From contig CM059575.1 in assembly GCA_030386875.1 (NCBI GenBank), forward strand, positions 43,678,859-43,742,858: a stretch of DNA of 64,000 nt, in the 5' to 3' direction. The DNA is from Morinoia aosen (Eukaryota > Arthropoda > Malacostraca > Amphipoda > Talitridae). The notes under the pieces were generated by a model. It was given only the letters and a program-made list of their open reading frames with translations. It ran no database searches and was not told the DNA's origin. This document shows positions 23,940-35,536 of this stretch, piece by piece. Positions within the stretch are counted from its first letter, which is position 1. Each line of letters opens with the position of its first letter. The position numbers were made by a program, and so were the translations under genes.

Positions 23940-25570
23940 CAGCAGAGGAAATGATCGAAGTAGAAGAACAAATTTTAATCCTTGATGTAATGAAACACTC
24001 AAGTGAATGGATTTAAATTTCAAGCACTGGCAACTCTTGAACAACACTTTAACGTACGAACTTTAACGAAACTTGAATGAATTTAAGATATCGTGTTACT
24101 TTTTCCTTGAGTAATGAAAATTTATTCACTCGGGGAGAAATTATGTGGCTTATCTGAAATATTCTCTAAATAAAGCAAAAATTTTGATAGTTAATTGTAG
24201 TTCTAGATGATATGGCATTCGCGCCTCAAACAATTCCACAGTTCAATGTTATGTCAATGGCTATTAATAGTCTATAAGAATATTTTAGCAAAATAGCAGT
24301 GGATCAGAATAAAAATCATGAGACTTATTAATAAGTTCATCGCTATAGAGTCATGGCGCATCGGAGTTAAATAAAGAGTGTTTCCATCAAATCTTCAAAT
24401 TATTAAAACCTGCTCCGAATTAATTTTTTGGACATCTCGGTTACATATTTTGAGAATTTTCGCAAAATAAAAAATCCAGGGGAAAAGCAGGCACCTCAGG
24501 TCAATCGATGTCATTCTTCGTGCAGAATGGTGACAAACTTGGTCGCTTGTTGGGCTAGAAAATTTGGGCTTAAGTTTGATATAAAGGTGGTTTTCTTATC
24601 AATTCCTAATTCTTTTTGCATTAACGACATTAAATTTTGCTCCATTCGATGGTTATATCTGTATTTGGCACCGACGCCTGTTTTTTTCAACGAAGAAAAA
24701 CTAATAACATTCACTATTTTCTGAAGTACCCTTCAAATTTGTAGGTTATATATCTCACTAAAGCATGATATTAATGAGTTATCCAAAAAACAGAGGCTGT
24801 GAATCCTCCAACTAGAGTGAACCACTGGGCTATAAGAAGGAAGTGCACTACATGTAGGAAAGTCTGTGTAGTTCAAATTGAGGAACTCGGAATAAGTGAC
24901 ACCTGAAAATTACTTACTGTAAAGTGAAAATGAGAAAGATTAACATTTTGCTACACCTAACACACAAACGAAAGCTACTACTCTTATTACACTAATTTAA
25001 ATTACACATCACCTTAATGCTGTAGAAGTGGAGTTATACCATTCAACATAGCCTTATCGAAAGTTCCTTAAACCAGTGTCACTCCATATTGTTATAATTT
25101 GCAGAGCTCTAGCCTCGCTAATAGTCCTAAAGTGTGTTAGAAATATTAATTTAGCTTTGTCTCGCGCGGCACTCGCAGAGCGAGGTGGGCGTTGACTGGT
25201 CGCACCTCAAGAGAGCACCGCTCCTCGCCGGCCCTCGCCAGGCGATGCTGAGACTATCGTCTGCAATAACTACTCGGGCTAAGACCACATCTCAATATCT
25301 GTTATGAGAGCCAGGAAGCGTTTAGTGACAACCGTCTTATTGTGGTAGTTACAGGGCTTGTGATCTAATGAGAGCAAAAGAAACGAGTATCATAGACACT
25401 TAGGGCCTTCAAGATTAAAAGACGCTAATGGGAAGCTTTTAATCTCAGTCGAGTCAAAGTGACTGGGCGGGGCTCGTCTGGAGGCTCCCGTAGCAGCTTG
25501 CGAAATACGAACCAAGTAACTGAGGGACTCTCGTTTCAGGCCATTGTCATAATTACCGCAGTGGACCTAA
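23940..25570. other. No recognisable gene
   Basis: Open frames do not exceed 98 codons. A locally GC-rich patch lies at about 25150-25270 (GCGCGGCACTCGCAGAGCGA and nearby) before the 18-bp minisatellite. No promoter or exon could be supported. Confidence 0.45.
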
Positions 25571-25572
25571 TC

Positions 25573-28026
25573 AAGCTGCCAGCACGAGTACAACAGCCAG
25601 CACGGGTACAGCAGCCGGCACGGGTACAGCAGCCAGCACGGGTACAGCAGCCAGCACGGGTACAGCAGCCAGCACGGGTACAGCAGCCAGCACGGGTAAA
25701 GCAGCCAGCACGGGTACAGCAGCCAGCACGGGTACAGCAGCCAGCACGGGTATAGCAGCCAGCACGGGTACAGCAGCCAGCACGGGTACAGCAGCCAGCA
25801 CGGGTACAGCAGCCAGCACCGGTACAGCAACCAGCACTGGTACAGCAGCCAGCACGGTTACAGCAACCAGCCCTGGAACAGCAACCAGCACGGGTACAGC
25901 AGCCAGCACGGGTACAGCAGCCAGCACGGGTACAGCAGCCAGCACGGGTACAGCAGCCAGCACGGGTACAGCAGCCAGCACCGGTACAGCAGCCAGCACG
26001 GGTACAGCAGCCAGCACCGGTACAGCAACCAGCACGGGTGCAGCAGCCAGCACGGTTACAGCAGCCAGCACGGGTACAGCAGCCAGCACCGGTACAGCAA
26101 CCAGCACGGGTACAGCAGCCAGCACCGGTACAGCAGCCAGCACCGGTACAGCAACCAGCACGGGTACAGCAGCCAGCACGGGTACAGCAGCCAGCACGGG
26201 TACAGCAGCCAGCACGGATACAGCAGCCAGCACGGGTACAGCAGCCAGCACGGGTACAGCAGCCAGCACCGGTACAGCAACCAGCACGGGTACAGCAGCC
26301 AGCACGGGTACAGCAGCCAGCACGGGTACAGCAGCCAGCACCGGTACAGCAGCCAGCACCGGTACAGCAGCCAGCACTGGTACAGCAACCAGCACGGGTA
26401 CAGCAGCCAGCACGGGTACAGCACCAGCACGGGTACAGCAGCCAGCACGGGTACAGCAGCCAGCACGGGTACAGCAGCCAGCACGGGTACAGCAGCCAGC
26501 ACCGGTACAGCAACCAGCACGGGTACAGCAGCCAGCACGGGTACAGCAGCCAGCACGGGTACAGCAGCCAGCACGGGTACAGCAGCCAGCACGGGTACAG
26601 AAACCAGCACGGGTACAGCAGCCAGCACGGGTACAGCAGCCAGCACGGGTACAGCAGCCAGCACGGGTACAGCAGCCAGCACGGGTACAGCAGCCAGCAA
26701 GGGTACAGCAGCCAGCACCGGTACAGCAACCAGCACTGGTACAGCAGCCAGCACGGTTACAGCAACCAGCACGGGTACAGCAACCAGCACGGGTACAGCA
26801 GCCAGCACGGGTACAGCAGCCAGCACGGGTACAGCAGCCAGCACGGGTACAGCAGCCAGCACGGGTACAGCAGCCAGCACCGGTACAGCAGCCAGCACGG
26901 GTATAGCAGCCAGCACCGGTACAGCAACCAGCACGGGTACAGCAGCCAGCACGGTTACAGCAGCCAGCACGGGTACAGCAGCCAGCACCGGTACAGCAAC
27001 CAGCACGGGTACAGCAGCCAGCACCGGTACAGCAGCCAGCACCGGTACAGCAACCAGCACGGGTACAGCAGCCAGCACGGGTACAGCAGCCAGCACGGGT
27101 ACAGCAGCCAGCACGGGTACAGCAGCCAGCACGGGTACAGCAGCCAGCACGGGTACAGCAGCCAGCACCGGTACAGCAACCAGCACGGGTACAGCAGCCA
27201 GCACGGGTACAGCAGCCAGCACGGGTACAGCAGCCAGCACCGGTACAGCAGCCAGCACCGGTACAGCAGCCAGCACCGGTACAGCAACCAGCACGGGTAC
27301 AGCAGCCAGCACGGGTACAGCAGCCAGCACGGGTACAGCAGCCAGCACGGGTACAGCAGCCAGCACGGGTACAGCAGCCAGCACGGGTACAGCAGCCAGC
27401 ACCGGTACAGCAACCAGCACGGGTACAGCAGCCAGCACGGGTACAGCAGCCAGCACGGGTACAGCAGCCAGCACGGGTACAGCAGCCAGCACGGGTACAG
27501 CAGCCAGCACGGGTACAGCAGCCAGCACGGGTACAGAAACCAGCACGGGTACAGCAGCCAGCACGGGTACAGCAGCCAGCACGGGTACAGCAGCCAGCAC
27601 GGGTACAGCAGCCAGCACGGGTACAGCAGCCAGCACGGGTACAGCAGCCAGCACGGGTACAGCAACCAGCACGGGTACAGCAGCCAGCACGGGTACAGAA
27701 GCCAGCACCGGTACAGCAACCAGCACGGGTACAGCAGCCAGCACGGGTACAGCAGCCAGCACGGGTACAGCAGCCAGCACGGGTACAGCAGCCAGCACGG
27801 GTACAGCAGCCAGCACCGGTACAGCAGCCAGCACGGGTACAGCAGCCAGCACCGGTACAGCAACCAGCACGGGTACAGCAGCCAGCACGGGTACAGCAGC
27901 CAGCACGGGTACAGCAACCAGCACGGGTACAGCAGCCAGCACCGGTGCAGCAACCAGCACGGGTACAGCAGCCAGCACGGGTACAGCAGCCAGCACGGGT
28001 ACAGCAGCCAGCACGGGTACAGCAGT
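25573..28026. repeat. 18-bp minisatellite, ~136 copies, with ~900-bp higher-order duplication
   Basis: The unit CAGCAGCCAGCACGGGTA repeats about 136 times. Common variants are CACCGGTA, CAACCAGCAC, CACGGTTA and, rarely, GAAACC. One unit near 26422 lacks a base (CAGCACCAGCACGGGTA), which shifts every reading frame from that point. The unit is a multiple of three and free of stops, so long open frames appear on both strands (up to 841 codons), coding for monotonous hexapeptides such as QQPARV, QHGYSS, AGCCTR and AAVPVL. Their composition only mirrors the unit. Variant order from about 25,815 recurs at an offset of 899 bases, and of 900 after the single-base loss, so a block of about 50 units was duplicated in tandem. 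Confidence 0.97.
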
Positions 28027-28029
28027 CGG

Positions 28030-30400
28030 CAAAGAGACACTTATGGTTACTGCTCATGCTTTGCTTTCCAGAATAAAAAGGAGAAAGTATATTCAAGTGC
28101 TTTTTTCTTACCGTAGAAAATACGAGATTTATCCTGATACGCTGTAGAGGTTAATTTGCTCTCTTTTTTAATTCAATTAGTCACATAAATCTTTCTCACT
28201 CTGACGTCCATTTCCGAAAAATTAATTTTACTAGCATTCACTTCCCGTCGAAAATTAGCAGATTTGATGATGTTCGATAGCGCAGCAGTCGCTTTAATTA
28301 GATTGTTGCCTCATGAAACGTCTTTCACCAATCCAGAATTTTCCTCGTATTACGCATTTACATTAGGATACTGAAAAAATATGCTGTTGTTATATCATCC
28401 GTGATTTAAATATCATGCCCATTAGGTAATAAAATCTCTATCACAGGTACCTTCAACATGCATTTTTCAGTTGTCTCAGACAAAAGTTCCGATCGTTACC
28501 GGAAAAATTTAGGTATATAAATGCACGACGGTTGTTGTCATGTAGGAATATATCTTTCAAAAAAATATTTTTATACATGTATATTTACTGACATTGTTTC
28601 AATATATCCTTGATAAAAAAGCTTATGCACGACTAATTAGGTACCAAATGAATCAAAATAACCGTGCCTAAGGGGCTAGTCACACCTAAAGTGTGATCTA
28701 GTCCACCATATATTCAAAATTCCTAAAATCTCGCTTGCTTAATTGCTTTTTTGGTTCCTATTCATATTAATAAAATTTATTGTATATATATTCATACATA
28801 CGTTCAACTTTTTGTTCTCTAACTTATAAACCGGCGTAGTATGGAGCACTTGAAAAGCGTGCCAGCGTTTCACCACATGAAAATTTAAAAATACAATATG
28901 TAAATCTGAGGCAAAACTATAGGACGCATTCATTTGCCTAGTATACACAAGGAAGGAATTAATGCGGCGGACCTTCAAGAGGTTGTGATGTCTGTGTTCA
29001 TTTCACACTTTATAGATCAAGGAATCAAAAAATTACATGAATTAAATGATTAGCGTGCTCTACTCAACATTTTCTCATCCCGTATTTTGTTTTGCTGGCA
29101 GTGCTTATATTGAGTAGCATTTTACTTAAGAAATTCGCGTTATTCTCGGTCCACCGTATGATATTCATCCCACATGCTAAATGAAATATACGATGATGCT
29201 AAATGAAATGTGCTCCATGGAAAATATTTTGATTGGCACTTCAGAATGTTATAAAAGATTTTCGTCAGTTATTTTGCACTCATGCTGCGTATATTTTGGT
29301 TGTAAAATTAGTTCTTCACGCAACCTGGTTCAAAGAGTCACTTGTGCAACTTATTATTGAATGTATATGAGACGGCATAAAGTATTCGAAAACGCGAGTC
29401 TGCCTCACCTGATTTAAGGGTTTTCCTTCCATCATTAATGACGGCATACTTTGAAATACTATGCATATTTATCATTGATTTTTTTGTAAATAATTACTTG
29501 AATGTCATTTTTCGATTCCTCTATAATGTTTTGATATTATTAGTGCGAGTTTCAAATGACATTAAAATAGATCTAATGAAATTGTAATTACGTATTGTTT
29601 AGGCGTCCAGTTTGCGGGGTGAAAGTAAGGACACACGCTCTACAATAAGTGAGTATTCACATAACTCATTGACTACTTGAACGACTGAAAGCGTACGGCA
29701 AAAAATACATGTGATATAGGCATCATTACCGCATATATTCACTTTGCAAATCATTCAGATGAGGACATCAACCAAATGTATCCTTCTCAATTATACGTGT
29801 GTGTAAGACTACATTTTTAAATGTGTAGTATATATATATATATATAGTTAAATCTGAGCACGGAGAGCCTTAAGAAACACTCTGATCTTTTACGAGTAGA
29901 ATATTTAAGTGTTACAGGTAAAAGTTCCGGGGTTCGTTAGTCTCCGTTTACGTTGCAAAGTTGTTTTTACAAAGAAAAGAGACGGAACCAATTAGTATTG
30001 GCTAAGCAAACGTGGAATTTAGGCACAGGGTGTGTTACCACGCAAAATTCTCAGCACATAGAAATCGCGCGTTAGATAGAAAGAGAAGGCAAAAAGATTA
30101 CGAAAAAAGGCAGAACAACTGAAAGTAGCAGAGCGGGCACCGACAGTAGTAGTCCCGAAAACCTATCTATAGCTGAGGCAACCTAACAGTGGTTGTGCTA
30201 GTCCCCATAGCAGTGAACAGACAAATGTAACTTGCCTAAACTTATTGCTCATACTTAGTTCCCTGAGGGTATTACAGACCAAATAAAATTTGTTAGCATA
30301 AGTACGCGACGTCTATCATTATTACCTTGCTTACTCGCACCGTCGTAAATTGCATCCCACGAAAAAATTCAGCGATATTTGTTACACTCATTACTTAACT
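28030..30400. other. No recognisable gene; AT-rich
   Basis: Short open frames only. Small features include a 10-bp inverted repeat around 28674-28700 (CTAGTCACAC with GTGTGATCTAG) and a TA microsatellite at 29829-29846. Confidence 0.45.
29829..29846. repeat. (TA)n microsatellite
   Basis: An uninterrupted run of nine TA dinucleotides in AT-rich DNA. Confidence 0.9.
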
Positions 30401-30404
30401 CAAC

Positions 30405-30690
30405 CTATTCTAGCTTAGCTTCTCATAATCTAACACTTAGACCAGCCTGACCTCTCCTAATCGTACGTGACCTATCTAACCAAACCTCACGTCTCATCAC
30501 CTAACATCTCCTAACCTTACGTAACTTATTCGAACTTATCCTGTCCTACATTAACATCCTAAATTATGATTCTTAGCTTTTCCTTTCATAACGCAACCTA
30601 TCGTAAACTAACTCAAACAAACCCAACCTAAAATAAACTGAACTGAACTAATACAAATTGACTAAACTTGAACTAACCTTCCCTTTCTCA
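30405..30690. repeat. Degenerate AACCT-like tract
   Basis: The plus strand over about 280 bases is built from short words CTAACC, CCTAAC, AACCTA, CTCACC and ACTAAC with few G. Examples are CCAAACCTCACG, CACCTAACATCTCCTAACC and AAACCCAACCTAAAATAAAC. This looks like an eroded (AACCT)n tract. The insect telomere repeat is (TTAGG)n, whose complement is CCTAA, and interstitial tracts of this kind are common in insect genomes. A simple low-complexity origin is equally possible. Confidence 0.5.
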
Positions 30691-31065
30691 CTCGAGCCAG
30701 AAATCTGAGCTAGCCTGATAGATACAGATTAAACTGACATTTTTTGGAATTCAGCTTAAAGCTAGCAACGAGAAATATCATCTGAGGACGCTCACATATA
30801 TCCTTTAAGCTGAGCGGATGAAGAACATTAAAAGCTCAAGTCGTGCAGTCGCATCTCCCTCCTTCAAGGCGTCATTATCCGACTGATTCCATGACAACCG
30901 CTAGCAAATGAAGAAGAGAAGCAGTCAATAGACTTGGTCACAGAGTCAATTGCGCTTTCATGAGGTTGGATTGAATGCATTACAAAAGCGTCGTATGCGA
31001 AAGATATAATTAAGAGGAGCAAAAAAGATGAACCTGTTTCTATCGAAAATAGAGCATGGGAATGG

Positions 31066-31185
31066 AAGGAAGGGAAATACTGGAAATACTTTCTGGAAGT
31101 ATTACTGGGAAGTAATACTGGGAAGTAATACTGGGAAGTAATACTGGGAAGTAATACTTGGAAATACTTTCTGGAAGGGAAATAC
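31066..31185. repeat. 13-bp tandem repeat with flanking inverted or direct copies
   Basis: ACTGGGAAGTAAT repeats about four times in perfect register. It is bounded on both sides by near-identical GGAAATACTTTCTGGAAG blocks (near 31082 and 31160) and GGGAAATAC words. The array ends where similarity to LINE ORF1 begins, so it sits at the 5' junction of LINE-B. Confidence 0.85.
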
Positions 31186-31643
31186 CGCAATCTCACACTG
31201 ACGAAATCTGTAAGGATACAGTCTGCCAGCTCCTGAAGGACAAGATCAACATTGACCTCTCCGACACTGACATCACGTCAGCTACAAGAATGGGGAAAAA
31301 ACCAGTAACTGGGAACGTAGATCAAAGAAACGTTGCATTTGAACTGAAACATTATAACAAAAAACGTGAAATTCTCAACGCCTGCCGAGAGAAGAAACCA
31401 AAGTTCTTCTTCATAAATGAATACCTCATACCTTCACGAGCTAACGCCATGTCCATTCTGAGGATGGCCAAAAGGAAATTCCCGGATAAAATTGGAATCC
31501 CAAGAACACAGGATGGAAACATTTTCATATTTAACCCCGGAAACCAAGATTCCAGACGCCGCGAGATCAACACGCCAGATGACCTCGAGCAATACCTGAT
31601 GCAACAACTAAATATGTCATCGAAGCAAGTCATGGGTGACTAG
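31158..31643 (+). CDS. Partial LINE ORF1 protein (nucleic-acid-binding type)
   Basis: A 161-codon frame upstream of ORF2 in the same orientation. The part from about residue 14 has CQLLKDKINIDLSDTDITSA followed by T-RMGKK, NVAFELKHYNKKREILNACR and FFINEYLIPSRANAM, then a DGNIFIF block. This is the C-terminal half of the ORF1 protein found in many arthropod LINEs (family resemblance recalled, not searched), thought to bind element RNA. Residues 1-13 translate DNA at the junction with the 13-bp array, so the first Met is probably not native. The usual N-terminal half (coiled coil or zinc-finger region) is missing. A host gene is unlikely given position and spacing. Confidence 0.75.
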   Translation: MEILSGREIPQSHTDEICKDTVCQLLKDKINIDLSDTDITSATRMGKKPVTGNVDQRNVAFELKHYNKKREILNACREKKPKFFFINEYLIPSRANAMSILRMAKRKFPDKIGIPRTQDGNIFIFNPGNQDSRRREINTPDDLEQYLMQQLNMSSKQVMGD

Positions 31644-32249
31644 ACTAGGTGAACCCCTAAATTAGATATGTCAGTTTCGTGTTAGTTTAACCTCAATTAG
31701 GTATCATGTCAGTTTACCCTCAACTTGATGTTAGTTTAACCTGAATCTATACAAATGTATAACAGATGTGTTTGTAAACATTTATGATAGCTGTGTGTGA
31801 ACTTTTGAAACAACGCAATCAGCAATTTATTACCTCCCAATGTTACAGTGATTTTTTTCTTTTTTACCACTAAAGTTATTATTACGCGTAAACCATATTA
31901 ACTGATTATATCATTGTCGTTATAATCTTTAAAACTTATTACCTGTTGTATGTGAACTTGTAAAAACTCCCTCATGCAGCAATCTGTTTACACCAATGTT
32001 GTGATATTGGACTCCAATATTATTCGCTCATGGACAGAGTTTATGTGTACTCACGTAATCGCACTAGATTTTTTTTTATACTCTATGCTCTCGTACTTCA
32101 TAAGCTAGTTTTTTAGACAGGAATATCCCTTGAAGCTTGACTCTGTATTTCGTTTTTAAGCACTATAGTACCTACTTCTTACTGTTTACTAATTTTAAAT
32201 GACTGATCACCCTGAGATATTCTAGGATATCGACCCAGATCTCAATCAT

Positions 32250-34853
32250 TTGAACAGAATATATCTAAACCTAAACGACTCTCAAGAGTGTAGGTATACT
32301 AATATATCAAAATTCAACGAAACTTTACAAATAACTGACCGAGATTTCTCACTCCTGTGTTGGAACTGTAGGTCACTCTATCCAAAATTGGAAGAGATAC
32401 AATGTACTATTACTGAACTTAAATATAACCTAGACGTATTTAGCTTCACCGAAAGCTGGCTAGATGACTCGACTAAAGACATGATTCGATTTGAAAATTA
32501 TCATAGTTACCATTCGCTAAGAAAAAACCAGCGGGGTGGACGCATCAGCACATATATATCTAACCACATAGACTCGAGAACCATAGCAAGTGCAACAATG
32601 AATCAGGATCATATAGAATCACTCTTCGTAGAACTGTCCAGAGATGGTAAACGCATTGTGCTTGGAACGGTGTATAGGCCTCCTACAGCCTGTCCTATAT
32701 CCTTCCTGAATGAGCTGAATCGTATTATTTCTCAGTTCAACAGGCCCTTATACAATGACATAATAATATGCGGTGACTTCAATTATGATCTACTGAAACA
32801 TGAAAGCTATGAACCAATCTCTAATTTCCTAACAACCTTTCAGTCTCAATCCTTCCTTCCGATCATTACAAAGCCTACACGAATAACCTCAGAGTGTGCT
32901 ACGCTGCTTGACAATATCTTTATGACAGACCAAAGTGATTTTCTTGCTGGAATAATTACTTCTGACTTATCAGATCACTTCCCAGTTTTTCTTATTAAGA
33001 AAAATGTCTATATTGCTTGCACCAAGGCACGGGTTGAAACTTACTCATATCGTAAAATAAACGAATCGAATCTTGAAGAAATGCGCACCGTTCTAGAAGA
33101 ATCAATGCCTACATTGCAAATCTCTCAACAAAATAATAATGCTACGAGCATTGATGAAGCAGTAGTAAAGTTGACTGAAACTATAATGACCGCATACAAT
33201 CAGTGCTGCCCAATTGTAACTCGTACAGTTACCCCGAAAAAAAAAAAACAAAAGCCCTGGATTACTAGAGACATCGTGATAAATATAAAGAAACGTCAAG
33301 CGTACCTAGCCCTCCTTTGCGAAGGGCGAATATCTAGAGAAACATATAACCGATTCAGAAACTATGGAACAAACCAGATAAGAACATCAAAAAAGAACTA
33401 CTTTACGCTCAAGTTTACTCAATTCAAAACTGACGTTAAAAAGACTTGGCATCTCCTTAAATCTTGCTGTAAACCGAATAATGCCGATAAAAAGAAAATT
33501 GAATATGTTATTCAAGATAATGTAAATTACCATGAGAAGAAAGAAATTGCTAATCTCTTTCACAACTTCTTCGTAAGCGTAGGGAAAACTATAGCTGATG
33601 GTATTCCAAGTGAACCTACTGATCACTTGGAATTTATGGATCATATACGAGAACCCAACTCCTTTTTCTTTACGCCTACAAACTCCTCTGACGTAATTAC
33701 GTGCATAAACAACATGAAAAATAAACCGAGTGGGTTACAAACGTTTCCGACTAAAGTACTTAAAGTTATTGCTGACATTGTAGCCTCGCTGATATCAAAT
33801 ATTATTAACCAGTCTCTCTTACTAGGCACTTCCCCGAACTCCCTCAAAGTTGCTAGAGTAACCCCTATCTTTAAAAGTGGTGAAAAAACCTGTGTAAATA
33901 ATTATCGACCTATCTCCGTACTACCAATTATTAGCAAAGTATTCGAAAAGATTGTGTATAAAAAAGTGTACTCTTATTTTGAACAAAAATCATTTCTTTA
34001 CGATAAACAATACGGCTTTCGCTCTAAAAAATCAATAACACAGGCTATTTTAAATCATTTACAATTCCTCTATTCTAATATAGATGAAGGAAAGCCTGTC
34101 TCCTCTGTATTTCTTGACTTTCGAAAAGCATTCGATTGTGTGGACCATAAAATACTACTCTCGAAACTACACTGTTATGGCATTCGAGGGATTGCGCATG
34201 ATTGGTTCAGATCATACCTAACAAATCGGAAGCAATACGTTGTCATTGACGACGCAAAATCAGACTCACAGACAATTAGCCATGGAGTTCCACAAGGATC
34301 TGTTCTTGGGCCTCTCCTGTTTCTAATTTTTATCAATGATATTGTAAAATTTACATCATTCTTCAAATTCATACTTTTTGCTGATGACAGTACGCTTTCT
34401 GCGGTCCTTTCGAACCAAAATCCTGCTATGATTGTGGAGAGTATAAATAATGAACTTCATAAGGTTTCATCGTGGCTCAAAGCTAATAAAATAAGCCTTA
34501 ATATTGATAAAACATATTATATTACATTCTCATACAAGAAAGACGTATCTCTCCCATACATTAAAATTGGCGAAGGTGAAATCGAAGAAACCAACTCATG
34601 TAAGTTTCTGGGCATCATAATAGATAAACATCTGACCTTCAAAGAGCACATCACTCATATTAGTTCTAAATTATCAAAATCCATCGGAATCCTAAATAAA
34701 GTTGAAAATTTTCTGCCTGAAACAGCTTTACAAATGCTCTACCGAACGCATATTTCTCCATACTTGCAATACGGAATAGAAGCATGGCACGGAACTGTCA
34801 AAAATAAAACCAACAAATTTTTATTCTGCAGAAAAGAGCTGTCAGAGCGGTAA
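32250..34853 (+). CDS. LINE ORF2: APE-type endonuclease plus reverse transcriptase, frameshifted near the end
   Basis: 867 codons. The N-terminal endonuclease shows LLCWNCRSLYPK (Asn 39), FTESWLDD (Glu 68), VYRPPT at 141-146, CGDFNYDLL (Asp 176, Asn 178) and SDLSDHFPVF (Asp 242, His 243), the metal-binding and catalytic set of APE-like LINE endonucleases, all present. The RT has PIFKSGE, NNYRPISVLP, VFLDFRKAFDCVDH (Asp 623), GVPQGSVLGP at 679-688 and FADDS (Asp pair 712-713), also complete. The enzyme would nick target DNA and prime cDNA synthesis from it. Compared with LINE-A, one base is missing near 34817 (AAATTTTT for AAAGTTTTT), which takes the frame to an early stop. The original frame continues to about 35203 but has a further stop near 34956. 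Enzymatic cores are intact, while the C-terminal domain is lost. Confidence 0.93.
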   Translation: MNRIYLNLNDSQECRYTNISKFNETLQITDRDFSLLCWNCRSLYPKLEEIQCTITELKYNLDVFSFTESWLDDSTKDMIRFENYHSYHSLRKNQRGGRISTYISNHIDSRTIASATMNQDHIESLFVELSRDGKRIVLGTVYRPPTACPISFLNELNRIISQFNRPLYNDIIICGDFNYDLLKHESYEPISNFLTTFQSQSFLPIITKPTRITSECATLLDNIFMTDQSDFLAGIITSDLSDHFPVFLIKKNVYIACTKARVETYSYRKINESNLEEMRTVLEESMPTLQISQQNNNATSIDEAVVKLTETIMTAYNQCCPIVTRTVTPKKKKQKPWITRDIVINIKKRQAYLALLCEGRISRETYNRFRNYGTNQIRTSKKNYFTLKFTQFKTDVKKTWHLLKSCCKPNNADKKKIEYVIQDNVNYHEKKEIANLFHNFFVSVGKTIADGIPSEPTDHLEFMDHIREPNSFFFTPTNSSDVITCINNMKNKPSGLQTFPTKVLKVIADIVASLISNIINQSLLLGTSPNSLKVARVTPIFKSGEKTCVNNYRPISVLPIISKVFEKIVYKKVYSYFEQKSFLYDKQYGFRSKKSITQAILNHLQFLYSNIDEGKPVSSVFLDFRKAFDCVDHKILLSKLHCYGIRGIAHDWFRSYLTNRKQYVVIDDAKSDSQTISHGVPQGSVLGPLLFLIFINDIVKFTSFFKFILFADDSTLSAVLSNQNPAMIVESINNELHKVSSWLKANKISLNIDKTYYITFSYKKDVSLPYIKIGEGEIEETNSCKFLGIIIDKHLTFKEHITHISSKLSKSIGILNKVENFLPETALQMLYRTHISPYLQYGIEAWHGTVKNKTNKFLFCRKELSER

Positions 34854-35206
34854 AAAACCTAGAGTATAATGCTCACACAAATGATTCTTTCAAAACTTTA
34901 CAAATACTTAAACTTTCGGATCTCTACAAAATCTCCATCTATAATTTCATTTACTAAACATTAAGAAATGATGGCGACAATAGCCTAATACAATTATTGA
35001 CTGCGCAAACTGGTCATCACGACCATTTAACCCGAAATAGAAGTAAATTCTTGCTTCCTTACTTTTCAAAGGCCCGGTCGCAACACAGTATACTCTTCGT
35101 TGGAACCAAAACTTGGAACTCTATACCTGCGGAGATCCGTAAATGTAATTCGTACAAAGTATTCAAAAGACATCTTAAGTCTCACTTCCTATCAGAATAC
35201 CAGTAG
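34854..35206 (+). pseudogene. C-terminal remainder of LINE-B ORF2 after frameshift
   Basis: In another frame relative to ORF2, this segment matches the C-terminus of LINE-A: NDSFK-LQILKLSDLYKIS, an IYNFIY followed by a stop near 34956 where LINE-A has IYKTL, then LTAQTGHHDHLTRNRSKF and the TKTWNSIPAEIRKCNSYKVF block ending at about 35203. The frameshift and the stop show this copy can no longer make the full protein. Confidence 0.9.
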
Positions 35207-35513
35207 TGTAAAATCACCATGTCAAATCTTGCCTCCTACATGTAACTAATGATAATGTAATAATGTAACTTGCTTTGGGTAACATAACCGATCTTCAGTC
35301 TGCTCTTGAATCGTTTTATCGAACATACTGTTAAATATAGCCGATTTGACCTATATTGTAAAATACAGCATAAAATATCGACTTAATTATCTCAATGATC
35401 ATTCTAATGCGAAACTAGGTTAAGTGAACTAGGTTAAACATTATTGTACACCTTAGAATAACGTGATGATAGAATGCCCTAGAAGTCGCTGAACTTGTTC
35501 GGGCCCACAGGTA

Positions 35514-35536
35514 GGGTAATTCATCAAATATCGAAC
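35514..35536 (+). repeat. 5' terminal inverted repeat of the 1,641-bp element
   Basis: 23 bases beginning GGGTAATTCATCAA and ending TCGAAC, a perfect inverted match to 37132-37154. Similarity fades quickly beyond this. Confidence 0.97.

Noticed and set aside
25573-28026. CRISPR array
   Set aside because: There are no unique spacers between repeats; it is a head-to-tail minisatellite in eukaryotic-type DNA.
25459-28116. Open frames of up to 841 codons with AGCCTR, AAVPVL, QHGYSS, LLYPCW or QQPARV repeats
   Set aside because: Artefacts of the 18-bp minisatellite. The frame changes meaning after one base loss near 26422, and no conserved flanking exon exists.
32250-34853. Host gene coding for an exonuclease/endonuclease-like protein
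   Set aside because: The endonuclease-like motifs are fused to an RT in one frame, with a second near-identical truncated copy nearby, so it is a retrotransposon.
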